Positions 22,229 to 33,900 of a DNA stretch of 64,000 bases are shown here, piece after piece. The position numbers and the translations under genes were made by a program. The stretch is from positions 12,965,218 to 13,029,217 of the forward strand of contig JABAKD010000022.1 in NCBI GenBank assembly GCA_012845835.1. The letters are read 5' to 3'. Every line of letters begins with the position of its first letter. Position 1 is the first letter of the stretch. The notes beneath the pieces were generated by a model, which made no database searches, was not told the origin of the DNA, and saw only the letters and a list, made by a program, of their open reading frames with translations. The DNA is from Undaria pinnatifida (taxonomy: Eukaryota > Sar > Phaeophyceae > Laminariales > Alariaceae).

Positions 22229-22900
22229 CTTCCGGTTATCATCTAAACAGCACGATGTCGCCTCCTTTGTCAGTTGCCGGCTATCATACAAGTAGAGAGC
22301 ACAAAAACCGCCTCAGTCCGTTGCCAGCTATCATACATGTAAAGAGCGCGATATCGCTTCAGTCAGTTGCCGGCGGCGGGGGCGCCCCCCTCTCTCTGCA
22401 GAAGCAGGTCGATCCCCTTGTCAGTCCACTTGAGTTCCTCCTGTTCGGCCGCCTCCATCGATTCGCCCAAGTCCACCTCTCCGTCGTCCACCACCACTTC
22501 GTGCCCCTCCGGAAGGTCTATTTCTGAATGAATCAAATTGCGGAATTGCGGGAGGCGGAGGGCGAGGTAGAAGGGATAACGTCAGGCAAGCGGCGAAAAA
22601 ACTATCACAACAGCAACTCTAATTTGTGCTCCTCCTGTAGATCTATTTCTGGCATGATACATTGGCGGCATGGCGGGGGGGGGGTACTCATGTATTACTT
22701 GCTTTAGTCGCCTGACCATTGACCACGCATCCCTTTCGAGACGGAGTGCCGCCCACCACTACTCTGTGCCCCTCCAGAAGGTATATTTCTGCATTCATCT
22801 ACTTGTACGATCGCCGGATGCGGGGCGGGGGGTGGGGCGCGGATAATGTCAGGGAAGCGCCGCGAACAAAAACCACAACAACAAGAGCGACAAAAACACT
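22229..22900. repeat. Two families of tandem units
   Basis: Three ~50-bp units with AGTTGCCGGCTATCATACA lie at 22229-22375. Downstream, units with GTGCCCCTCC(G/A)GAAGGT(C/A)TATTTCTG recur at about 22490, 22628 and 22767. Confidence 0.65.
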
Positions 22901-22952
22901 GTCAACAACACCAACAACAGCAAAATCGCCAACAACAACAGCAACAAGCAAA

Positions 22953-22953
22953 G

Positions 22954-23000
<47 letters not shown>

Positions 23001-23002
23001 CC
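22953..23002. repeat. AAC trinucleotide microsatellite
   Basis: About 16 perfect AAC units. Six-frame translation gives poly-Asn, poly-Gln or poly-Val, with no gene context. Confidence 0.95.
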
Positions 23003-23719
23003 ATAAATGGATGGTTGTTCAGTTTCCCATGGTTCGAGTGCGTGCAACGTAATGCATAAGAGTATTTCATGTCACAGGAGCTACTACTTTGACGGTTACT
23101 CCTTTCTTTCCCAGAGGCTCCCGCTGACCTGACCAGTATACCTGTGTTGGGAGCAGACCATTGTGACGTTTCGACGTGTGAAACCTAACCATGTTTTACA
23201 ACTTCTAAATTTGGGGCACGACGTACGCATATTCCATATCCGTGTTCACAGGAAGCCGTCAACCAACCCATCAGTTTTCGTATATACATTTTTTGGTAAT
23301 TTACCGGTGTGTTGCCGCGTTGCTGCGTTGCCGCGCAGTATGTCTACACCACCACCTTGAGCGTACGAAGCGCGATGTACGAAATACAGTGTTAAACTTC
23401 CAAGCTTGCGCATAGACAAGGCACCTGATACGTAAATACTCGCCAAGCATTCAACGTGCAACAGATTCAACATCCCTGTCTGCTCTGTTACTCATGGGGG
23501 GGGGGTACCAGGGGGGGGCAAATGTTATAAGAAGTATAATACAGTAGTAGTGAGTAGTAATGTTGATTTGGGACTTTCAGTACGACAGTTACTTACCAGT
23601 TTCATGCCGGTTCGGGCTATTGGCCTATTATTGGGTAACTAGTACTTGACTGGCGTTCTTGATGGTAGAGTGCTGACTGCTATGAGATCTCACGCACGAG
23701 CTCGCTTCTCGACGTGCCT

Positions 23720-23980
23720 CTACTCCGTTGGGAGACGTAATACACTCACTGACTTGAAACCTGCCCCGCTTGGAGCTAACGAACAAGTGAGTCTCGCCAT
23801 CGCGCAGCACAGCAAGGTGAAGAACAGCATATCACGCTCCAGAATCTCACCATCGTCCGAGAGGTTCGTTGTTGTCCACGCCTCTTCCGTGATGTCCAGA
23901 AAACCCGCGTACAGGGAAACCGCGCCGAAGTCGCTATCCTGTCGTCGCATTGTCGCGTTGTTTGTTGCACAAGGTGTTAC
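23720..23980 (-). other. Possible exon fragment, unknown protein
   Basis: On the minus strand an open frame follows an acceptor-like CGACGACAG. It contains a protein-like stretch (DSDFGAVSLYAGFLDITEEA, then WTTTNLSDD) and an internal GATG|GTGAGA donor candidate. I found no partner exon on either side, so it may be a gene fragment or coincidence. Confidence 0.22.
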
Positions 23981-24643
23981 CGCACATTGCAAGCCAAGCG
24001 GAAATTATTATCCCCTTTCTTCTTTTTTGTGCTGTTTGTGGGCATGCCAACGACGGACTCTCTCTTGAGTCCGCGGGTTATTGACGGGGCAGGTTCGCAC
24101 GAACATCATAACAACGAGCAACCCAAGCTGTAGTAGAAAGCATCACGGGACCCGTGCGCAGTGCAACCCCTCTGAACGCTACCAAGTATATGGCATTGCT
24201 GTGTTGCTGTGTGGTGTTTGTGGAGCAAATAACACAAGCTGAAGGACAACCGAAGACATGCGGGAAGACAGCAAGCAGCAGTTTGAATTTGATCGTGTAG
24301 ATGAAGGTAGGTACCGCATCACTATCGTACTGCTGTAATGTGGCGGACAAAAAATATAGCCTTTGAAGGGCACCATGCGCTTTCTGTTAAGCGCAAATCC
24401 CACCTATCCTCACCGACATGGTGCTCGCCTTGTAGGAATCACTACTGCCGTACTGCTGCAGCTGCGTCGTGGTGCCTGGGTGCGCTTGCGCCGCATGAGC
24501 ACACCCGGATAGTGATGTTGTCCCCGATTAAAAAAGCCAACAACATCTATACGAAACCTAACTTCGGAAAAGTGCCCTCGTGCCCTCGTGCCCTCGTGCT
24601 CAACCCGCAGACAGTCTGCTCTGTTCGTCCCCTAGCCGGGAAC

Positions 24644-24991
24644 ATGACGGGCGTACGTGCCGTCCAGGCCACCCTGGCTGTTGCTTGGGCTAGCCTCTAC
24701 GTTGCAACCGGTTTTACGACGCCGCTAGTTTGCAACAAGGCCCGCGGCCTTGCCTTGCTTTCCTCCTTTAGCACCCGGACAGCATCTTCTCCAGTCCAGC
24801 AGGCACGAGGAAGCAGGGGTCTTTCAGCGCTACAAGCTACCGGGGGGGAAGACGATGGCATCGACGAATACAAGAGGCAGATGGAAGATTTTATGGCCCA
24901 GGCACACGAGAAGCGCTTGGAGGCCATGGAGGCTGTGAAGGCCGAAGTGCAGCGTGGGTACGAGGATCAGATAGCTGAGCTTCAGGCCAAG
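24644..24991 (+). CDS. Exon 1: plastid pre-sequence and first coiled coil
   Basis: The start ATG at 24644 is chosen because it opens a hydrophobic signal peptide (VQATLAVAWASLYVATG) followed by FTTPL. The frame is open further upstream but without that pattern. The exon ends GCCAAG|GCGAGT, a GC donor in phase 0. Using the next GT (four bases on) would bring a stop when joined to exon 2. A (GTGCCCTC)3 repeat lies about 50-70 bp before the ATG. Confidence 0.72.
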
Positions 24992-27900
24992 GCGAGTGCT
25001 GTCGTGATCAGATGATCTACGAAATATAGACTAAAACATAAAGACCGTGTGAATTCAATATTTATATTAAAACGGATCTTATACTTCCGTTCATATTTTT
25101 ACACTTTTATGCGGTACAATATACACAGTAAACTACCGCTGTCCCAAGGCATGAAGGTAGCGCATCGTGGCGCATGAGCGCGAGGTTCATGATCTACGGT
25201 GTCGAGGGTTGGGAGAGGCGAAGGGGTGCGTTGCCTGAGACAAAGACCGCCAGATATGTGCGCCTTAGGTTCCGTTGCGGTTGTGTTTGCAATGGGTGTG
25301 CTGCTGCTGCAATTGCCGCTTTTCTTCGAGCAGGACGAACAATGTGCGTCCTGTCGGGAATCAGGATTCGTGAAATTAAAAAAATACCAGTACAAGTGCA
25401 CGTATCTACCAACACCATGCTCGTACTATTAATATTTTTAGTACATCGATCACACCTTCCTCCAAGCACCCCGGGATAAAGGGGGATTGATATTGCTGAC
25501 TGCTTCTGCTGCTTCTGCTACTGCTACTGCTGTATGGCGGTATATTGGCGGATAATAATGACGGACAAAATGTCGAAAAAATAGGACGATTACAGCAGTA
25601 TTGGCCACACGTTATGTGGCACGCCGGGTAGCTACAGCAGTTAGAGTCGTCTCTAACGACCAAAAGAAATTTCCAAAACCTTGCTATTTTGGCAAGATAC
25701 AATTGGCAGCACTTTCCACAAAGACAACACTTGCTATCGCGAAACACTGCACATTTGGCAAGATTTTGGAAATATTGGCAAGTTTTTTCGTCATAACGCT
25801 CTCAGATTTTATTCAAACCCCTCACGGCAGCAGCAGGGAGCCACCGGCACGCCAATGCTCTCTATGCGGTAAATTCTGGCGCAGAAAGGACGCCAGGCAC
25901 AGCCCATGTACCTCAGAAGTTGGCAGTCCTTCCAGCCCGGCCAAAGTCGCCTGGGAAAAGCTGGGGCGGCTGCTGTTTGTGATGATGCTTCAGCACCCGC
26001 TCAACACGACGCCCATGTGGCATGCACGCGGGCCTCACGGCCGGTGTCGCCAGCCCTATCACAGCTGTTGCCAATGACACCGTGTATCCTCCGTACCTCC
26101 CGCTATTACAGAAGTTAAAGCGAGTCTAGCATCCGGCGTCGTGGTGTAGTCTGGTTTGTACAACTTGCGTTGGCGTTGTTGGCCTAAAATGGCAAATGAA
26201 ATGGCAAATATCACTTTCCAAAAACTTTCCAACGAAGCGGAACGGAAATATCCTAAAACAACTTTGGCAAGTTTTTTGCTACTTTGGCAAGTCCAAATTT
26301 CCAAAAACTTGCTAAATTAGGAAGAAACTTGCCAAAAAACGTGTCGTTAGAAACTACCCTTAGTAGGGAAGAGTGGTAAGACACCGCATGAGCAAAAGCT
26401 GAAGTGTGTTTTTCATTTTTCTTAATATGACAGGAAACGGCATTTTCAGCCATTGGCAGACGGCTTCCAATAGTTTCCCTTGACGAACGCCGAACTACTG
26501 GGTTTTATTTAGTGTGGAACGCTGGTTTTTTCACCGTTGACCGCTGTACGTTTTTCCTTGACTGGCCATCTCCTGACGTATTTTGCGGAGGTGAGAATGA
26601 TATATCCGAACCGCTATACGCTCTTTCTGGACGGGTGATTACGTCGCAACATCTCGTTTTTGTGTCGCCTTGTGTGGGTTCCAAAAGGATTAACTTGAAC
26701 TGATGGGTGCATACATTGTATCAGGCATGCGAATATTACAGCTGTACGTTCAAGTTCATAATTTTTGTAGTAAGACACGAATGTGGTCGTTAAGCCTCGT
26801 TGCCAACGGAGGTTAGTGTAAGATCATAGGGTGCACGTAGACTACAGCAGGAAATCTTGCAAGAGCGTAGGGCCTACGTTCGACAATACCAGGGGTGCTT
26901 GTTGGGCCATTTCTTATACAGTCGGATTCCAGTCGAAAAAGGTCCTTTTCGACTGGATTCTTCTGGTCCTTCTTCGTATCGTCAGTCGAGTCGATTTTAT
27001 AGTTTTTGTGCTCTTCCTAGAGGCGGTTGGTGTGAGAGAGTACTGCTGTACAGCAGACGAAATCGGTTGGCAGCTCTGTGCTTCACGCTTTCTCCGCGAG
27101 CAACGGCTCGACGAAGCTTAGTCCCAGCGAGTTGGTGGCTTTGGGCTTAGCCGAAAGCCGCCAAGCCTACATTCGTGGAGTTGCACTCAGCCGAGAGCCG
27201 CCAAAGCTACAGCAGGCGCAGCCGTTGTTGGGAGCATGGGATCGAGACTGCGCGCTGCTGCCGTCGTGTGATACACGCTGCTGGCGAGGGGAACTAGGAA
27301 TGCGCCACGCTGACTTGCAGCAAGAAGCAACAGCAGGGATAGCCAAGCCAGCGTCAGCGCCTTGTATGATACTGCAGTGTGGTACCTGGTATAGGTGTGT
27401 GGCCGTGTAGCGGTGTGGGTGTGTGTTTGGTGGTGGATGAGCGATGCGATCGGTTAAAAAAACACGTGTAAAACTTTTTCGACTGAGTTTTTCGACTGGA
27501 GGATCCAGTCGAAAAAGTCGAGTTTTTCGACTGGATCCGCCAGTCTGAATTCTCAGTCGAAAAAAGTTGAAAAAGCCCTTTTTCGACTGTGTAAGAAAGC
27601 CCGATTTGGGCTTCAGTCGAAAAAGGCCGTTTTCGGCTGACAAATCCGACTGTATAAGAAATGGCCTTACCGCAGATGTGAGTGCGAACCTATCTGTATT
27701 ATCGCAAAAAATGTTGAATAGAAATAATCGCAGAATGAGAAATTGAGAGAACCGCAGTACCGTAATAAATTGAGGAAGCAAATGGATCGCTGTCGTCCCC
27801 TAGTTAGAAAAAGCAAAAGAGGAGAGAGGGTCCAACTATATGGAGGCGTTTCTATCTATTGATGAGGCTGTTATCAAACGTTCAAGAACCCCATTGTTTT

Positions 27901-30900
27901 CGAGAAACCCGTACAGATTTGTGAACCGTTGATGAACCGAGACCGGAAATACGTGTTTTTGAAATTATACTCGAGTCGTTTACAGCCGTCTACGCACAAG
28001 AGTATGACACGGCGTTTATTCGAGTATGGTATCATACGAGAGAGAATAACCTTCTACACGGGCGTTTACCCGCCGAATAAACGTTGAGTATCAGCAGTGC
28101 GAGTACTCAGGCGGCTCAATTGGTGGAGCATTTAGTTGAGGTTGAATTATGACAGTGCCATCCATCCTGTCCGCGCTCCTGCCAATATAATCTGCCTCGC
28201 TGCTGCATTGTGGCTGGACAGTCACTCAAGGAGTATACTGGTTTTACACACGTGTTCGACAAAGTTTTTACGCTCCGAGACACATTGTATACGAGTACCA
28301 GATATGTTCGGTTTTCCCCGTCATTTACTTCCTAGCTCAAGTCAGTGGAAGGAGGTTAAACCTTTTACCCTCCTCTGCCTCTGTCTTGACAAACAGTGGC
28401 CTTCGTTACAAGAGGTAACTTCCCTTCACCCCCCCCCAACTGTTGCCTCCGTTTTTGTAGAAACCACACCTTCACCCCCTCCCGTATCTGCCTTCGTTTT
28501 TGCAGCGCATGGGCACGTCCTTCTCGCTACTAGTCCATTTTCAATGAATTTTTCTATCTCATGTTGTCGCCCTTTCAGCGCCATGATTTTTGTTAACGGT
28601 TTCAGGATTCATTCATCGTGTTCCCCTCTCCCACACCGCCACATATCTGCTACACGCCGAGAACATCTACAAAAACAGTATAGATATATACAAGAGGCCT
28701 ACCGTAGTATCATTACATGAAATTTGTGCTTCCAGTTCTGGTGGGAGGGGTACAACAACAACAACCTCAACAGCGCCTATCGTGTTTGATCGAGTTTGTC
28801 ACAGATACACATTATTGTGTTTTTTCAACCATTTCACCCCAGCGACGTCTTTAGGGGGACACTCCGACCGGTATCTCCTATGGGTTAGGGTTAGGGTTAG
28901 GGTCAGGGTTGGTGGCATCCATTTTGAAAAACACAATAATGTAGGACACCCGAGTTTGTGTGCTGTTTTCACTTCGCTTTTGTTTTTTGTCGCTTTTCGA
29001 TTCTAGTCCAACCCCCGTGCTTTACAGTAGGAGGTTTTAACCTCAGCCACCTTCTGGACAAGCCGCGGTCACAAGCGTCTTCACTTCTCCCGCCCGGTAC
29101 GTGCCTTCGTTTTTATCGCGTATAGGGTTCAGCATTCCCACTGCTCGTGGGTTTTCATCGAATTTTTCTACCTCACGCTTTCGCGCTTTTCGCCAATCCA
29201 TTTTTACGCAAGGAAAAGTCCCTTCGTGTGTTAAACCGTTCATTGTACCCAACGATATCCACCAGAAGTTTTCTATTGTTTGCAAGTGCGTCATGAATGT
29301 TGCAATCGCTTTTTGAGCGGGGCGGCGTAAGCCGCAGAAATATTTTACTAATTAAATGTTCCCGATTCCTCACCCATATCCCGCGGTTATTTGTGGAGAA
29401 AACAAGTCCCGGCATATGATACAGCAGTACAGTGGTCTCCGCCCAGTATCTTGTCTCTTATGCCGTAAAGAAGTACCAGGTACAACTTTACTTTGTGTAC
29501 AAGGCATAAAACCGAACGATGTTGATAATCTCTCCGATTCCTCGCCCAACCCCACGATTATTTATGGTGTCGCCGTAGTCGATATATTTCAAGTACACAT
29601 CTCCATCACTACGAGGTGCCCGTAAATAGTAACTGCCTACCTGGTACCTCGTATCGGTGGCGACTTGTGCTCTAAAGTATGGCCCGCTCTTGTTTTTGTT
29701 TGTTTCTCGTTTTCGTTTGCCCCAGCTCTCAACCCTACCGACGGCTGCTACGGGTACGGCTGTTAATGGTGCTAATGGCGATATCGCTGTGACTCCATCC
29801 CGAACGGCGGAGCTCGTAAGCGTTGCTGCGCCAGCATCTGTTCGATCTGCCGCTGGCCCCGTGCACCCCGCCTACGCTGGTAAAGTATTGTTCTTCAAAC
29901 AAGAGGACTGTAGACAGCAGTACACACAATTGTAAATTGTACTTAAAAGTATGTGTTTAATGTGAAAGCTCTTAGCTGGTATATTGTTGGCGGGAGGCCT
30001 TTGATCTGAAAGCTGCAGAAGTGATGCGGTGTGGCCGTTCGCTAACGCTGGGAGGTGGAGAGGGGGGGAGGGAGAGTCAGCCCAATGCAAGTATGCACAG
30101 GAAACGAAGAACATGCTCGCTGTTGCGACCGGCTAAATGCGAATCGATACTACAATAGTACTTTAGTTCCGCTTGCGTTGCGCTGTCAACGTCCGCAAGC
30201 TTCCCTCTCGATCATAGCCTATTACTAAAGCTTTGCGGCAACAGTAGCAGGAAGCCGTTAGTCGGTCGACCCACACCACCACGCACCACTCGCTATGTAC
30301 TTTGAAACTCGAACACCACAATGGAAGCCGAACAACCGGCGCACATAAATGCTGTAGACGTTACCGCGTGCTCTAGATATTAGGGTTGACGCACACTGCT
30401 GTGTACGAGATGAAGAGGCCTTGAGCATTGGTTGATTGGGTGGTCAGGGACTGCTGCCGCCAAAAGCTAAAGCCCATTGCCGACACGCAACCGCAACCTA
30501 CTATGACATTCACCATCTCCAAGGAAAAAAAAGTGCTGTCGAAAGCTAAAAGCTCAGTGCCAACACGCAACCACAACCATGGCAAGGCGTGCAACGACAG
30601 GGGTAGAATGCTTTGGGCCGATTTTTTAGGGGGGGGCGGACGGGGCTCCTCACCTCGGTAACTTCCCGTATATTGTTGGACAACCCGTTGTGTTTTACAG
30701 CAGTAGTATTTTTCGTCATATTTGCTACCTAGACCATGTCTTGTGTGATCGGGTTGCAAATCCAGTTTTGACCAAAGTCAGTTTTCGGGTGCAGCGTAGA
30801 GACCCTCAAGCGAGGGGCCTCAGAAGAATGGAGATGCACCCCTCCCTGCCGTAGCATGCATCTGGCGTTGTTGACCTTCGGCTGTCTCGCCGGTGCCGGG

Positions 30901-33900
30901 GCTACTTCTGTTGCAGCTCGGACGAATCGTCCAGGGTGGGAGGCGCGGTGGGGGCCTGAGGAACCCTCACGGTCGTCGACAATCTCGGCAGCGGATGTCA
31001 GCGCGATGGAAGCTAGGGCCGAGGGAGTTGCGTCGGCTGGGGGAAAGGTCAACACTGCCTACGCTGGTGAGATGTCGCGTACGTATGCATTGGTCTGGCA
31101 CGTTGTTGTTTGGTGATGGTGGTGATGGTGGTGTTGGTGTTTGGTGTTGGTGGCGTTGTTTGGTGTTGGCGGTGGTGATGGTGGTGTTGGTGTTTGGTGT
31201 TGGTGGCTTTAACTCCGCGTACGCCGGTGAGGTATCACCTATAAACACATGTAAATGCCCGTTGAACTCGGGCATGACTTGACTGTAAATCGAAGGCCTG
31301 CCCGCGCTTCAAGACACTTGCTCGACGTGAGATGAATGGTTTGGTTCGCATTTTCGACCATCTTGCTTGTTTGCGCCGATTCCGCCGAGGAAGTTCCACC
31401 CGATCGCCTGCTCGAGGGCTCGTTCGTGCGGTGTGAGGCCGATGGGCGTCGAAATATCGATATGTCTGCTGCTGCGCTGCTGCAGCAGAGGGTTCATGTC
31501 GTGCTTGTTTGCTCTTTTCCCAGCAGTCTTTCCGGCGGTGAAACTATTTGCAATGTATCATTTTGACTCCCGATTTTGTATCCTTCTGTCGATACACGAA
31601 AATTCCGTTATTTTTCCCATGGTGTGACTGTTCCTGATTATACATACTATTTCTACTGTTGTTGTACAGATACACACTGCTGCTGCTGTTGCTGCTGCTG
31701 CCATACAACGAGGTGTACTGCTACAGCAGCTCTTGTATATACTTATTATATACAAGCAACAGCCCACTTGCTTCTTCTACTGTGGGTTTTTACGGCCTCG
31801 GCTTTATACGTCGTTCCTCGGGCAAACGTATAACAGCGGCGTGCATCATCCCGCCGCGGCGAAGCCTTGCTTGTGTGTTGTTTTTCTCACATTAACTCGC
31901 ATGATCAAGTCCGCGGTCACATGACAGGCTCCAGTCACCCTGAAGAGAAAGAGTACGGTACCCCAGGGAAAAAAACAAGAAAATAAAAGAAGTTATAATA
32001 GACGTAATGTATCATAGCTGAAGCAAGTCGTATATCCGGCGCTTGTATATGACGTGACATGGTACGTGATTGTTAACCCTGGCTGTGCGGCGGTGATGTG
32101 CGCTGTTAGCCTACCGTAGGAGCTCAACTGTTTCGCCACTGGCAAATAACTCCCACTCTATTTTCAAGTATATAACTGATTCCGAGTGGTCTGTCTCCAA
32201 AAACGCGGGTGCAGTTCTGAAGGGGTTATGAAGGGGTTATCAGACGCGTGCTAAGATAGAGATATTAATGTATACCCATTTTTGGCGAAAACATTTTCTG
32301 GACGGCGGCACTCCGTAACCCCCAAATCATCGGAAAACGTTATTCTTGTTTTGCGAAATTATTGTTTTGTATACCTGGGCCACGGCCTTATTTTTTTGGT
32401 TGCGCTTTCAGTTTGCTCGAAAACGCTTTTTTGGGGGTGTGGTGTGGAGCTCGACATGATGGTACGAGCCCCAGAAAAAACGTGATTGCTGCACCCCCAA
32501 CCATAGCATGTGTCTTGAGGCATGAGGTGATAAGGTCATAACATAACCCCTTTACACCTTTACACCTTTACACCTTTGGAGGTGTAGTCTCTCCCCAAAA
32601 AAATGGTCGCTGTTGTTGCCATAGAAGGTTGGTGGTTTCATTGTAGTATTGTAATTTCAAATACGTCAGCTGTGAGTTCGAATGAGTGGTCGATTTAGTA
32701 CTCCGGAGTACGTAGTATACATAGATTGGTACTGCTGATGCGTCGTGAGACACCGCTTATTTTCCGAGACACTGCTTTTTTCGTGAGACGCTGACTGCTG
32801 ACCGTCTGAACGCCGTTTTTTCGTCCCGATGGTTGCCGGTGCTGCGCAGCACGCTCGACGCGACCTGGGTGGGAGGAGCGGTGGGGGGACGAGGAGGCTG
32901 CTAGGGTTGGAAGTGCGACCTCAAGTACGGTTCAGGGAGACGTCCATCCCGCGTATGCAGGTAAAAAAATCGGGTATACTTTCGTCTCCCTCTTTTTTGG
33001 TACGTACATCTATTGATAACTCTACTCGCTTTGCTGGTTTTGCTTGTTTTACCTTGTTTTTTTCCTTCTTGTTTTCGCTTGGCTTTGCTTGTTTGATCTT
33101 ATTTATTTTTGCTTTCTTTGCGGTTTTTGCTCGTTTTTTCTTGTCTTTTTTTCATGTGTTTGTCTGGCTTTGCTTGTTTTTTCGTCCCCCCCCCCCCCCC
33201 TATTTTGCTTGCTTTGCTTGAGCTTTGTTAGCTCCACTGCTGCTGTAGCTTATCTCGTATGATGTGATATGTGATATGATTTGTATGTCGCAAATGCACG
33301 TTGTTTGCGTTTTGTCCACCCCTAGAAATTGTGGCACCTCGATAATTTTCTTACCCGCCTGCCGCATGCCTTTGCTGTTCGTCCCATGCCAGCCCGCGCG
33401 CATCGACCGGGGTGGGAGTCGCGGTGGGGCGACGAGGAAGTCTCAAGGGCTGCTGGAGGGGCATCCTCTGTCGCCGATCGAGGGGCACCCCCTGTCGCCG
33501 CTGGCGGGGCAACCTCTGTCGACGCTGGCGGGGCAACCTCTGTCGACGCTGGGCGGGACGTTCACCCTGCATACGCGGGTAATTGCTTCCGCTATAGCGG
33601 ATTTTGGTAAATGTCTCAGATGTGGAATTTGATTAATGTCTTGAAGTAGCACGAGTACATTGAAATGCTTTGAATCAAACGTCGGATGGCAAACATAATA
33701 TTAGTACCGGTGTACTGGCCGGTGCACGGTAAAAGTCCCAAAAACCCTCCGCCGCGAATCCTGCTTGTAATCTCTGCTAGAATGTCATATATTTTGTATC
33801 ATACTGACCCCCATGAATAGGGGAAGAGGGTGACATGGCCAGATTTTCAAATACATGCATAGGGATGGATGGGGCCAGCGACGAAAGTGTGTCTCCACCA

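Larger units (their letters stand above)
18699..24643. other. Intergenic region rich in repeats
   Basis: No supported complete gene lies here. It contains GCCGGT/CACTATAGCGGGC repeats (18720-18880, 20220-20460, 21885-22060), a degenerate copy of the GGGTC foldback element (20576-20750), ~50-bp and ~130-bp tandem units (22229-22900), an AAC microsatellite (22953-23002) and a possible minus-strand exon fragment at 23720-23980. Confidence 0.55.
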
